A stretch of 64,000 nucleotides of DNA from the NCBI RefSeq assembly GCF_000321225.1, contig NW_004450276.1, positions 95,392 to 159,391 of the forward strand, in the 5' to 3' direction. This DNA comes from Odobenus rosmarus divergens (Eukaryota > Chordata > Mammalia > Carnivora > Odobenidae). Under the pieces are notes generated by a model, which worked only from the letters and a program-made list of their open reading frames with translations, did no database searches and was not told where the DNA came from. A program made the translations under genes and the position numbers. Every line of letters starts with the position of its first letter. Positions within the stretch are counted from its first letter, which is position 1. Positions 35,291 through 47,084 of the stretch are shown here, one piece after another.

Positions 35291-35552
35291 AATGTAGCAC
35301 AATAGCTAAACTTACATAGGGAATTATCCATGATTTGACATAAATTCTCTCATCACAGATGATCTAGCTAGGTACCACTGAGTGCCCAAATTGCAAAAGA
35401 GGACTCAAAATATAGCACATAATCTGGAGAGACCAACCAGCTATCTATCTGGTGGCAGGCTAATAACATTAAATGTCTTCTTATACCTCATATGAAATTT
35501 GACATCCATGGTTCTCTACCAAAGATGATCTTACCAACTCTGTACTTACTGA

Positions 35553-36014
35553 AGGTCATGGTATCCATAAACACCACTTCTGACCAAGAAACTAATTTAA
35601 CAACAAAAAAAGCATTGAGCTAATATCCACAATATTCATTAGTTTTATAATGTAACCTTCCCTCCCTGAAGTAGCTAATCTTATTTTTTTTTATTGTTAA
35701 AGATTTTATGTATTTATTTGACAGAGAGAGACACAGTGAGAGAGGGAACACAAGCAGGGGGAATGGAGAGGAAGAAGCAGGCTTCCCACTGAGCAGGGAG
35801 CCCGATGCGGGGCTCGATCCCAGGACCCCGGGATCTTGACCTGAGCTGAAGGCAGATGCTTAACGACGAAGCCACCCAGGCGCCCCTGAAGTAGCTAATC
35901 TTAGATAGTGGTGGAATGGCATGTTGAAAACTCAGTATGGCATCATGTGGGGCACAATACCTTGCAATATTGAAGTGCTTACAAGATACTCTGAATCACC
36001 AGGCAATATATGGT
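35553..36014 (-). repeat. Right arm of the inverted repeat, split by a SINE
   Basis: Reverse-complement partner of 35046-35290. The antisense landmarks are ccttccctccctgaagtag and atgttgaaaactcagtatgg. The arm is interrupted by a CAN-SINE at 35684-35886. Similarity stops sharply at the outer accatatatt. Confidence 0.9.
35684..35886 (-). repeat. CAN-SINE inserted in the right inverted-repeat arm
   Basis: Antisense copy ending 'gccacccaggcgcccc'. The perfect 17-bp duplication tgaagtagctaatctta lies at 35667-35683 and 35887-35903. The left arm lacks it, so the SINE is younger than the inverted duplication. Confidence 0.98.
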
Positions 36015-36424
36015 ATTTTTTTAGGTATTGGACATTATGTTATTTTCCAAAACAAAGTTTTATATGCATATAACTCCATTACCATGTGCAAGTAGTATTT
36101 ATAAGAAGATTAACTGGCCCTGAGAACATAAGTAAATTGTATGAACATGTGGTGCACACATTCACGAGACTACCTATGGCTCCTGGGAAGTTTCTCTAAC
36201 TGGGGGACCAGGGAAGAAGAAAAAACTAAATCTGTTTCTGCATAATATGTTACTACCTGTTAGAATTGGGCTACTATAGCTTAATAGCTTTTCAGAGGGA
36301 AAATTTTGAAGTAGCGTGTCTACTTAGTCATTTTGTCTAGGAGATATGACTTCAGATATTGATTTATAAACTTACAGAACATGCCTAAATGCTGTCCTGG
36401 ATGGTCAGGGGCTCAGAGTAAAAA

Positions 36425-36720
36425 AAGATTGGAAGACTGGTTTAAGAAGATTAGTAGAAGAGGTATATAGATGGTCCTCTGAGAATATACCCAGACTAAG
36501 ATATTTTTTACTCATGTCAGTGTTCTTGAATGGGATCTCTCCTTCTATAAAGGAGGTAAAATAATCTCTTTTGTTGATGGGTCAGCTTCTTTCCATAGCT
36601 ACCCTAGTGGCTTACTCACATGGGCTTATGAACCAAGTAGCCCTGATGGCTGGAGCTGGAGATTACATTCATCAGACAAGAATATTTATTTAACAAAGAG
36701 AACATGGATTTACCCTGAAA
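36425..36720 (+). pseudogene. Decayed retroviral pol remnant (RNase H/integrase junction-like)
   Basis: A mostly open + strand reading around 36423-36520 carries Lys-Asp-Trp-Lys-Thr-Gly, then Val-Tyr-Arg-Trp-Ser-Ser. Further on, in another frame, it reads Trp-Ala-Tyr-Glu-Pro-Ser-Ser and later Tyr-Leu-Thr-Lys before a stop at 36738. The order and spacing resemble the end of RNase H and the integrase zinc-finger region of old mammalian ERV pol genes. The zinc-binding residues are largely lost and the fragment is non-functional. The assignment is by pattern only. Confidence 0.45.
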
Positions 36721-36749
36721 TCATAGGAGACCTTGTGTAAATCTTGTAT

Positions 36750-37580
36750 TGTGAAATTTGCCCGTGGTACTTACTGTTGATACTTTTACATAAACTTATT
36801 ACTTTAAATTATTTTTAATACTTTTTCTCTGTTCATAAAAATAACTGGAAATATACCACTAAAACTTTTATCCAGTTTACCTGTGAATTTGGATTTATCT
36901 TGGCTAATTGCTGACTTTATTTGGAATGCTTCTGGATATAACCATCTTGTTTTATATGTGAAATGAAGAGATTTTTTTCATAACTTCTGGAAATTGGGAT
37001 TGGGACCAACAAAAATTAAACTTAACAGTTTGTTGCTTATACACCTACTCATATTTACATTTTGAGATTTTCTGATCATTTTTCTAGGTTAGTGGATATA
37101 AAATAATCTGTACACTATTCACTTTGTAAACTTAGCTTTAATATTATCATTAGGCTAAAAAGATTGTCTTAGGCTTTTCCTTCCATATTTAGTCTGACTG
37201 CTAGCTTATAATTAATGAGCCATTAAGATCTGTTCATTAGATGATTACATAATTGAGTAGTGAATGGTATTAGTTGAATGGTATTAGTTGTTATTGAGTC
37301 TTATAAGAATCTTTTTGCATAATTATTAGAATATGCATTTTTATTAGTGTTCTGGATTTATTTGTTACATTCATGTTTATACTTCTTACGGATGTAATGA
37401 CTTACTTTTTCCATTACTCACCCAGCATAATACTTAAGTTTTCTCTGAAATTTTAAAAACATAAATATTACATAAAATATAAACCTATAACTTAACAAAT
37501 TGTTGTAAAATAAATGTCCACATAATCCCCATTGAGTAAACATGTTTAAGAGAATTTACTAGCACTATGCATTTTGTTTG
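36750..37580. other. Intron, no assigned element
   Basis: AT-rich. A 15-bp tandem repeat (tgaatggtattagt) occurs around 37261-37290. Confidence 0.45.
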
Positions 37581-38640
37581 ATCATGAGTCCTTTCATTCC
37601 CCCAGTGGTAACCATTATTCTGACTTTCATGGCTAAATTTACTTCTTTGGTTTACTTTATATTTTTTCTATATAGGCAAGTATTCCTAAACAATATATTT
37701 TAATTTTGCTGCTTTTGGAGCTGTATATTAATGGTAACATAGACTGTATATTCTATCATGTCTGACCTTTTCTGTGTAGCATTGTTTCTAAGATTAATGT
37801 TGCATGTATTTCAGTTAATTTATTTTCATTGCTGCATAATCCATTGTATGAATATATTGTGTTTTGTTTATATATTATGCTGGTGGTGGACATTTTTGCT
37901 TTTCATTTTGGGCTATTATAAACAACTCTATTACATGTGAAATGTCAGCTACATATTTATTTGTATACATACATCCATAATTTTTTATTGTGTTGCAAAA
38001 CAGGTATCTGTTTCTGAATTTCCTATTGTGGGCAATTGGATTTTTTTCATTCTTGTACAAATATCACATTGTTTTAATTAGTATAGCTTTGTAATAAATT
38101 ACAATAATTGATAGAGGAATTCTTTCCATTTATTTTTCAAAAATATCTTGGCTACTTTTACTTTTTTTCTTTCCATATAATTTTTTTTAAGATTCTATTT
38201 ATTTATTTTAGAGAGAGAGAAACGCAAGAGTGAGTGGGGGGAGGGGCAGAGGTAGAGGGAAAGAATCTCAAGCGGACTCTGCCCTGAGCACAGAGCCCAG
38301 TGCAGGGCTCGATCTTATAACCTGAGATCATGACCTGAGCCAAAACCAAGAGTTGGGCACTTAACTGACTGAGCCACCCAGGCGCCCCCCCATATAAGTT
38401 TTACATTCAGTTTGTCACACAAAACAGCCCACTGGGATTTTAATTATCATTGGAATGAATCTATAGATCAATAGTGAGTTAATTGACATCTTTATAATAC
38501 TGAGTTTTCCAATCTGTTAACATGGTATATATCTCTGTTTAGTTTAAGTGTTCTTTAGTTACTCTCATTAATATGTTTTTTTCCAAAGAGGTTTTCTATA
38601 TCTTTTGTGAATTTAATATTTGTAGACTAATATTATATTC
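37580..38640 (-). mobile_element. Old L1 fragment, antisense, split by a SINE
   Basis: Landmarks include 'attgctgcataatccattgtatgaatat', 'gggctattataaacaactct' and, after the SINE, 'attggaatgaatctatagatca', all complements of L1 ORF2/3' sequence. Confidence 0.6.
38181..38387 (-). repeat. CAN-SINE, older subtype
   Basis: Antisense copy with 'gagccaaaaccaagagttggg' and 'ctgagccacccaggcgcccc'. A short flanking duplication ccatataa is visible. Confidence 0.95.
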
Positions 38641-38664
38641 CTCTGTATGTACTACAGTATGTGG

Positions 38665-38870
38665 CAATATCAGTCTGTGGTTAAGAACATGGACTCTTGA
38701 ATCACATTGCCAGAGTAATCTTAGATAAGATTTTTAACCTCCTCATGCTTCTCTTTCCTCATATGGAAATGGAAAGAGTGACAAAGTTCCTCACAGAGTT
38801 GTGAGACTAAATATGTTATGCCTCTCCCAAATGTAGAACATGGTAAACATCTGATAGTCTATGAGATTTA
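38665..38870 (+). repeat. MIR SINE
   Basis: Sense MIR: 'gtctgtggttaagaacatggactct', 'ctcatatggaaatgg' and 'cacagagttgtgagac'. Confidence 0.8.
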
Positions 38871-39424
38871 ATGTATATACAAATTATTCATTCATTTCAT
38901 CATTCTCTTTTAAAAATGTTTCTTTTAGATTATTAGTGGAGGTATTTTGTTGAACTCTTATAAAAAGCTTAAATTTTAAATTATTGCATAATGTACATTT
39001 AAACTAACTTCATAACTGAATTGAATACACATCTTTATAATATTTAATATTCTAATCCAGATAGGTGCTATGTCTAGTGAAAATTTTTACATTATTTAGT
39101 GATATATTTTAGCTCTCTACATGTAGGACCTATGCATTTCTTATTAGTGTCTTCTGTGTTATTATTTTTGCTATTGTTAACACAATTTCTTTTCCCATGG
39201 TAATGTTTTAATTGGTTCTTACTGGTATGTTACTACTAGTATGTTATATGTAGATTATTTTTTGTATTTTGTTACTGGTTACCCTCATAATTCTCATATT
39301 CATATATCTCATACACACACACACATAATTTTTTTCCTCTTATTTCTAGTTATTTTCTCCATATCAACCAAACGGCACATCATACTTTTAGTTGCTTAGA
39401 TATAAGTCTTGGAGTTTTTTTCTA
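38870..39424. other. Intron, no assigned element
   Basis: AT-rich with a short (ca)n at 39313-39326. Nothing else recognised. Confidence 0.45.
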
Positions 39425-40205
39425 TTTTTCTATAATGTATTACCAGAAACTTTGTGGCTTGAAACAACGCACATTTATTTATTTATTTATTTAAAAGATT
39501 TTATTTATTTATTTTGACAGAGAAGAGAGACAGTGAGAGAGGGAACACAAGTAGGGGGAGTGGGAGAGGCAGAAGCAGGCTTCTGAGAGCAGAGAGAGCC
39601 CGATGTGGAGCTCTGTCCCAGGACCCTGGGATCTTGACCTGAGCCGAAGGTAGATGCTTAACGACTGAGAGCACCCAGGCGCCCCAGAAACAACACACAT
39701 TTATTATCCCAGTTTCTGTCTAGGTACACCATTAGCTGGGTCCTCTGTCTATAGTCTCGTAAGGCTACAATCAAGGTGTCAACTGGGGCTGTGGTCTCAT
39801 GTGAAGCTCAAGGGAAGGTTCTGTTTTCAAACTGACACAGGTTGTTGGTGGAATTTAGTTCCTCATGGTCTTAGGACCAAGGGTCTTGTTTTCTTGCTGC
39901 CTAGATGCTAGAGGCCTCTGCAGGTTGTCTGTTGAAGGCTGCCCTCAACTCCTAGAGACCAGTTGCAATTCCTTGCTATGTGTTTTTCCCCAACATGGCT
40001 GCTTACTTCTTCAAAGCCATCAAAGGAGCGAGATTCCAGGAAGAAGGACACAAACTCTTATATAATATAATCATATAATCATACCTGTTCTCTCATCTTT
40101 AACATTCTCTGATTAGAGGCAAGTCAAAGGTCCCCTGCCTACACTCAAGGGAATCATGAGTATCAGGAGGGTAGGGACCACCCCAAGAGTCTGTTCACCA
40201 CAGAG
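39425..40205 (-). mobile_element. MLT1-like LTR, antisense, split by a SINE
   Basis: It starts 'taccagaaactttgtggcttg', continues after the SINE with 'acatttattatcccagtttctg' and 'aggctacaatcaaggtgtc', and reaches 'ctctgattagaggcaagtc'. The order follows the complement of an ERVL-MaLR LTR. It is non-coding. Confidence 0.55.
39480..39686 (-). repeat. CAN-SINE
   Basis: Antisense copy. The 19-bp duplication gaaacaacgcacatttatt (39461-39479) pairs with gaaacaacacacatttatt (39687-39705), with one mismatch. It has inserted in the MLT1-like LTR. Confidence 0.97.
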
Positions 40206-40339
40206 CTATTCTTCTGATTAATAGATTCTTTACTAACAAAACCCTTTTTAAGCCATTATCTAATCTTATTGCTATAAGCTTATTGCTATAGCTTTTAAAA
40301 TTGGTGTATCTCTTTCGGTCCCTGCCTAATTTCAGCCTA

Positions 40340-40990
40340 TTTTGTATACAATAGCCAGAGTGATCCCATTTAAAAACAAATCAGATCATGTCAATTCTAT
40401 ACTCACAAGGTTTCTCTTTTCAGGATAAAACCATACTCCAGTGGTTTCTTATGTCATCAGAGAAAAATCTGGAGTTATTACAATGGCCTTAGAGAGTCCC
40501 GTGTGTTCTGGACCCCTAATATTACTTTGACCTCATCTCCTAATACTTTTCCCTTGTTTATTCCTCTTCAGTTATACTTGGCACCTCACTCTTCAAACAT
40601 GCCAGAAATGCTCTCACCTTAGGTCCTTTTTTCAAGCTGTTTGTTCTGCCAGGGACACTTTTCACTCCGATAGATCCATGGCTTGCTTCCTCATTTCTTA
40701 CAGGTCTTTACTAAGTGTGTCACCTTCTCCATAAGGTCTTTCCTAACCACCTTATTTAAAATTACAGTTATCCATCCCTATTACACCCTTGTTAAAACTC
40801 TATTCACTTTCCTGCTTTAGTTGTATCCATGCTGTGTTTTGTTTAACTCTTTATATTGTCTTCCCCTCCTCTAGTATTTTGCATTCCATAAGGACTGGGA
40901 TTTTTGTGCCTTTGTGTTCAGTGATGTATCCTGGGCGCTTCCAACAGTGGTTGGGACTTAGTAGATATTCAACCAGTATTTCTTAGAATT
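40340..40990 (+). repeat. L2 LINE 3' half
   Basis: It has 'gccagagtgatcccatttaaaaac', 'tcagatcatgtcaattc', 'ccttgttaaaactctattcac' and 'ccataaggactgggat', the L2 3'-half landmarks in order. The 65-codon frame at 40789-40986 lies inside it. Confidence 0.8.
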
Positions 40991-42424
40991 AAGTAAATTG
41001 AATTTTATGTCATGGAGGAGTGGTTTCCAAATAAACAGTTTCATTGTCTTCTAATAATGAACCTTATTTCCTTTCAGATTGTTTTTTTATTTTCATCTGT
41101 CTGTATTTGGCTTAAACTTCTAGAAGATGTTAAATAATAATAGGCAATTTTGCCTTCCTCATGACCTTAATGGGAATGCATTTCCTGTTTATGCTTTTAG
41201 CTCTTGCACTGAGATAAATTTGTTTTTTAAATCAAATTAAAGAAGTAACCTTTCTTTAATTTACTTAAAATTTGTTGGAGGGCAGGGAATAGAGTGTGGA
41301 TGTTGAATCTTGAGTAGCTTTTAAGCATCTGGTCAGATGATTATAAGCATCTGGTCAGATGGTTCTTTTCTATTACATATTGATGTTATGAATTACATCA
41401 GGAGATGTTTTAATATTAAACTATTCTTTTCTTCCTGGAAGGAACTGTACTTGGTCACAGTCTGCTATTCTTTTAATTTATTGCTGGGCCAAATTTGCTA
41501 AGCTTTACATTATTCCTAGTACTTGTAAGATCTTAAAAGTTCTACATCATTTGTTAAAGTTTCTATTTACTCATTCTCTAATGAGGAGAATTCTGTCTGG
41601 CGTGTATTTGCTCTCAGAGTTGCTCCAGTTCACCTTGGACCATCTCATGGTACATTTAGATCCTATAGACCCCTTCTTTCCAACATAAACCAGTAGACAC
41701 TGAGGGTCAGTTTCATTTCCTGTTGACTATTTAGTAGCCTAGAAAAAGCAGAAAGGTCACTAGGTTTCCCTATACCTTCATAACTGAAAGCCTTATTATT
41801 TAGTTGATCCTTCTTATTTTTCTAACAATATCTATCCTCCTTTTTCTTGGAGCACCTTTATATGTATCTCATGGTATTTCTTTTTGGAGAGAGATGAATT
41901 TTTTCATTATTAGCTGTTTGTAGAAGGTTCATGTTGAAGAAAAGGCAGGGTTATATTTCCAGTTAGCTGGAATTTTTCTATAGGCCTAAGTTTTGGGTGT
42001 GTGAGTGTCCCTTTTTTGTGCGGTTCCCACCTATCTTACTATGGAGGTAGTTTTGTTATTAATAATTATCTCTATAACTAATAGTTCATAAGTGATTTTT
42101 CTGACTCCTTGTTCCACCTTCCTCCTTCTACTAAGAAACATAGTAGGACCAGGGATACTCCTGGTGCTGTCTTATGTGTTCTTTTTCCGATGTTGGAAAC
42201 AGAGGATAAGGTTTTCCATGTATGTTATAGCCCTAAATTTTGAGAAATTTGTTGTTTTTACTCAGGAATTTATTCTTGGCAGGGGGGAGGGGAGGAGTTA
42301 TTTTGCTATGTTTTGCCTGTAATGGGCAGCCATGACATTTTTTTCTCAATTTCTATCCCTCCCCTAGCAGTATTTGTTCTATTTTTGCTGCCCTTGGCTG
42401 CCTTCAACTCACTTTGTGGCTGAA
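40990..42424. other. Intron, mostly unassigned
   Basis: A small antisense L1-like patch (atgaccttaatgggaatgca) lies at about 41080-41215. A 22-bp tandem duplication lies at 41322-41360 (taagcatctggtcagatg twice). The remainder is unassigned, and the open frame 42092-42322 has no recognisable product. Confidence 0.45.
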
Positions 42425-42561
42425 AATAAATAAAGAATTTCAGGCAGACTCCCCACTGAGTGTAAAGCCCAACATGGGGCTCAATCTCATGACCCTGAGA
42501 TCATGATCTGAGCTGAAACCAAGAGTCAGACACTCAACTGACTGAGCCACCCAGTTACCCC
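42425..42561 (-). repeat. CAN-SINE, 3' part missing
   Basis: Antisense, older subtype: 'ctgaaaccaagagtcagac' and 'actgagccacccagttacccc'. The GA-rich and A-tail part is reduced to a few bases. It abuts the 3'-less end of the antisense L1. Confidence 0.9.
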
Positions 42562-45500
42562 ACTGTTAACTCTTATTTAAATGTCTGGTAAAATATACCC
42601 TGGGGAGCCACCTGGTCATGGACTTTTGTTTGTTGGTAGATTTTTTATTACTGATTCAATTTCTTTGCTTGTCATGGGTCTGTTCAAATTTTCTATCTCT
42701 TCCTGTTTCAGTTTTGGTAACTTGTATGTTTATAGGAATTTGTCCATTTCTTCCAGATTGCTCAATTTCTTGGCATATAATTTTTCATAATATTCTCTTA
42801 ATAATTGTTTGTATTTCTTTGGTGTTGTGATTTCTCCCCTTTCATTTGTGATTTTATCTATTTGGTTTTTTTTTTTCTTTTTTTGATAAGTCTTGCTAGA
42901 GGTTTATCAATTTTATTATTTCTTTTGAAGAACCACCTCTTAATTTCATTGTTCTCTTCTGTTTTTTGTTTGTTTCTATATTGTTTATTCCTGTTCTAAT
43001 CTCCATTATTTCCCTTCTTATGCTGGCTTTAGGCTTTATTTGCTGTTCCTTTTCTAGCTCCTTTAGGTGTAATGTTAGGTTGTGTATTTGAGACTTTCTT
43101 GCTTCTTGAGGTAGAACTATATTAATATATACTTCCCTCTTAGGTCTGCCTTTGCTGTGTCCCAAAAGTTCCAGACTGTCGTGTTTTCATTTTCATGTAT
43201 TTTTTATTTCTTCTTTAATTTCCTGGTTAATCCATTCATTCTTTGGTAAGATGTTCTTTAACTCCATGTATTTGTGGTTTTTCCAAATTTTTTCTTGTGG
43301 TTGACTTCAGGTTTTATAGCACTGTGTTCAGAAAAGATGCATTATATGATCTCAATCTTTTTTTCTAGTTAAGGCCTAGTTAAGGCCTGTGACTCTGTAT
43401 GTGATCTATTTTGGAGGATGTTCCATGTGCACTGGAAAAAAATGTGTATTCTGTTGCTTTAGGATGAAATGTTCTGAATATGTCTATTAAGTCCATCTGG
43501 TCCAGTGTGTCATTCAAAGCCATTGCTTGCTTGTTGATATTCTGCTTAGATGATCCATCCATCACTGCAAGTGGGGTGTTAAAGTCCCCTACTATTACTG
43601 TATTATTATCTGTGAGTTTCTTTATTGTGAGTTTGTTATTAATTGATTTATATATTTGGGTGCTCCCAAGTTGGGAGCTGTAAATAGTTACAGTTGTTAG
43701 ATCTTCTTGTTAGATAGACCCCTTTATTATGATATAGTGCCCTTCTTCATCTCTTGTTACAGTCTTTGGTTTAAAAATCTAGTTTGTCTGATATAATTAT
43801 GACTACTCTGACTTTCTTTTGATGTCCATGATAGTTCTCCATAGATAGATGGAGATAGATAGTTCTCCATTCCATCACTTTCAACCTGGAGGTGTCTTTA
43901 GCTCTAAAATGAGTCTCTTGTAGGCAGCATGCAGATGGATCTTTTTTTTTTTTTAATCCATCCTGATATGCTGTGTCTTTTGATAGGAGCATTTATTACA
44001 TTTACATTCAGAGTATTCAGATTATTGATAGATATGCATTTAGTGCCATTGTATTGCCTGTAAAGTCATTGTTTCTGGAGATTTTCTCTGTTCCTTTCTG
44101 GCCTTTGTTGCTTTCGGTTTTTCTTTCCCTGTCAAAGAATTCCCTTCGGTATTTTTTGTAGGGCTGGTTTTGTGTTCACGAGCTCCTTTAGTTTTTGCTT
44201 GTCTGGGAAACTGTCTCTCCTTTAATTCTGAATGACAGCCTTGCTGGATAAAATATTCTTTGCTGCAGATTTTTCCCATTCAGCAAACTGAATATATCAT
44301 GCCACGTTCTTCTGGCCTGTGAGGTTTCTGTGGAGTGATCTGCTGCTAACCTGATTTGTCTTCCCTTGCTGCTTTCAGCATTCTTTCCTTATCTGTGTAT
44401 TTTGCAAATTTTGCTACAATATATCTTGGTGTTGGCAGGCTTTTGTTGATTTTGATTGGAATTGTTTATGCCTCCTTGATTTGGATGTCTGTTTCTTTCC
44501 CCAGATTAGGGTAGTTTTCAGCTATAATTTGCTCAAATAAACCTTCTGCCCCTTTTTCCTTCTCTTGTTCTTCTGGGGCTCCTATGATATGTATGTTATT
44601 ATGCTTTATGGAGCCACTGAGTTCCCTAAGTCTGTATTTGTGATCCAATATTTTTCTTTACCTCTTCTTTTCAGGTTCATTATTTTCCATAATTTTATCT
44701 TCTATATCACTTATTCATTCTTCTGCTTCTTCCATCTTTGTGTTCATTTGTGTTCATTACATATAGTCTGTTGCATCTTGGTTATAGCATTTTTTTATTT
44801 CAGCCTGACTAGTTTTTAGGTCTTTTATCTTTGTGGTAAGGGTCTCTCTGGTTTCTTCTATGTTTTCCTCAAGTCCAGCTAGTATCCTTATGGTTGTTGT
44901 TTTAAATTCTGGTTCAGGTATATTACTTATATCTATTTTGATTGGCTCCCTGCCCATGACCTCTTCTTGTTCTTTCTTTTGGGATGAATTCCTCCATCTT
45001 GGCATTTTGTCTATGTCTGTCTTTTGTGTGTTAAGAAAGCTATTCCTGCTCCTAATTTCACTAGAGCTGAAGCTTTGCAGTGGCCTATGATCAGTAGACC
45101 TGGTGCATGCACGGGATTTGTGCTGGTCTTCTGGGGGAGGGCCCTGCTGCTGCTCTGGCTCTCAATCACACTTGCCCTATTAAAAAGGGGCTTGCAGAGC
45201 ACAGGGGGCAGGGTGTGGTGTAAGCTACTCAAGCCTCCACTGTGTGTACTGTGCCTCTTGCTAAAGTCCTTCTGTGCTGATAGGAGGGGTGAAAATGGTG
45301 TCAGCCTGCTCTTGTTCATGGACAGAGGAGTTCACCCATCATTGTTCAGGAAGCCCTCACAGAAGAACAAACAATCTCCCCTCTGGTGTCCCTGGCTTCC
45401 GTGAGATTCCTGCCTTCACGCTGTCTGTGACCAAGCCATCTGCCTACCAGTGGCCTAGTGCTCTTGTGTTTTATCTCAGGCTTGCAGCTGGGTTTTAAAA

Positions 45501-46322
45501 CTCCAAATTTTTGGGACCTGGCACTGATCCTCTGGGGGAGGGTCTCACCGAGCTGTGGCTAGTACCGGTTTGTCCCAGAAAAGCAGTTACATGATAGTTC
45601 AGGAGTTTGGAGTTTATGGTAAATGATAGTTCAGGAGTTTGGAGTTTATGGTAAAGTGTGGCAAAAAGCCCACATCCAGATTAGCTGCCCTCAGCAGACA
45701 TCTCTGCTCATATGCTAATGAACAGGGCAGCTCAGTAGCACCTGCGGCTGTTTTGTCTCCTGATAGACAGTGCCGCCTCTCCCAAATGCACTCCAAGATG
45801 GGGAACTCTCTTCCATCATGACCCAGGGGATCCTCAGAGCATGCCATCAGCTCCAGGGCCTCTGCCCTCCTTCTCTACAAGAGCACTGCTATGCCCCCCA
45901 GGTTTATCCTGGCAATGGTGTGGACTTCTAAGACTTCAGAAGCTGCACTGTTTATAAAAACTTGGGATAATCAGCCCCTCTTATTTTTGCACTCAGTGTT
46001 TTTGGGGAAGTGTGTTTGTGTAATCCCCTGTGTGCTTTCTCTCTGCCTCTCTCTCTCTCTTTTTTTTCTCTCTCTCTCATCTCTCCATGATCAGGGCTCC
46101 CTCCTCTCTTCAGCACCCACAATTCTTTTCTTCCCCAAATCACATCACCACACCTCCTACCTTCCATGATGTGGCCTCTTTTCTCCTTTAGTTGTGCAGT
46201 CTGTTCTCTCAGTCCTCAGATCAATTTCCTGGGTGTTCAGAATGATTTGATAATTATCTAGCTGTGTTCAAGGGATGAGGGAAACATAACGTCTTCCTAC
46301 TACTCCATGATTTTAACTCCTC
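42562..46322 (-). mobile_element. L1 with full 5' region but missing 3' half, antisense
   Basis: Read on the minus strand from 46322, about 1.3 kb of 5' UTR is followed by ORF1 pieces at 45005-44757 (starting Met-Pro-Arg-Trp-Arg) and 44648-44466. The latter has Ile-Ile-Gly-Ala-Pro-Glu-Glu, the conserved ORF1p region. ORF2 endonuclease pieces follow at 43992-43771 (Cys-Cys-Leu-Gln-Glu-Thr-His) and 43565-43380 (ending near Ser-Lys-Ile-Asp-His). ORF2 then runs toward the RT region until 42562. Most of RT, the C-terminal region, 3' UTR and tail are absent. Both ORFs are broken by stops and shifts. Confidence 0.92.
45591..45654 (+). repeat. 32-bp perfect tandem duplication in the L1 5' UTR
   Basis: The unit starting atgatagttcaggagtttgg occurs at 45591 and again at 45623. 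The second copy is identical over its length. Confidence 0.95.
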
Positions 46323-46359
46323 TTGCCATTTTTGACTCTTAAGAGCATCTGCCAAACAT

Positions 46360-47080
46360 TTTTTCTCTCTATGGATGCTATTGAATAGGTAAAGCATGCA
46401 CTTGCACCAAAATTCAAAAACTATAAAAGACATTCAGTGAGAAGTATGTTCCTCTGCAGTCACTCAGATCTCCTCCCCATCCCCAAAGCTAACAATTCTT
46501 ACCAGTTGTTTTGTCCTTGGAGAGAGGTTCTGTGTAAAAACATATATGTATTTAGGGGCACCTACGTGACTCAGTCAGTTAAGCGTCTGACTCTTGATTT
46601 TGGCTCAGGTCCATCTCAGGGCCATGGGATTGAGCCACACATCAGCTCCACACTTAAGATTTTCTCTCTCTCCCTCTCCCCTTGCCCTTCCCTCTGCTTG
46701 TGTGCACATGCTCTCTTTTGCTTTCTCGAAATAAACAAATCTTTTTTAAATCACCCCAAAAACAAAACAAAAAAGACTCAAATATGTATTTATTTATATT
46801 CAGATGCTTTTCCATTTTTGTTCAAATGCTACTGCTATATACAATGCTTTGTGCCTCTCCTTTTTTACTTAATGTACTTTGGAGATAATTCTTTATCTAA
46901 ACATATATAGCTGCTTTGTTCTAATATCTGCATAGTATACCACTATAAAATCTACTCCAAACATTTGAACTTCATTCTATGAGTGGACACTTAAAATTTT
47001 TTATTTACTCTTATGACCACTCAGCAATAAGTGTTCTTATAAGTATGACTTTATGCTCATGTTTGACTATAACTCTAAGA
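46360..47080 (-). mobile_element. Old L1 fragment, antisense, split by a SINE
   Basis: Antisense L1ME-like landmarks: 'agatctcctccccatccccaaagctaac', then after the SINE 'tctgcatagtataccactata' and 'tgagtggacacttaaaat'. Confidence 0.6.
46555..46779 (+). repeat. CAN-SINE, older subtype
   Basis: Sense copy with head ggggcacctacgtgactcag, 'ctcttgattttggctcagg' and a broken A-rich tail. The flanks are catatatgtattta and caaatatgtattta. Confidence 0.95.
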
Positions 47081-47084
47081 TAAA

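Larger units (their letters stand above)
34300..36750. mobile_element. Probable decayed ERV internal region containing an inverted repeat
   Basis: Unassigned sequence flanking and including the inverted repeat at 35046-36014, plus a pol-like remnant near its right end (36425-36720). The left part looks to me like an old ERV internal region in antisense, but only by general impression. No LTR pair was identified. All frames are broken. Confidence 0.35.

Noticed and set aside
45024..45404. 126-codon + strand open frame and its antisense 102-codon partner
   Set aside because: Both lie in the GC-richer 5' UTR of the antisense L1, where stops are rarer. Neither is a known protein.
46437..46910. 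157-codon + strand open frame, the longest in the window
   Set aside because: It runs through an old L1 fragment and an entire CAN-SINE with its A-rich tail. It is a chance frame across repeats.
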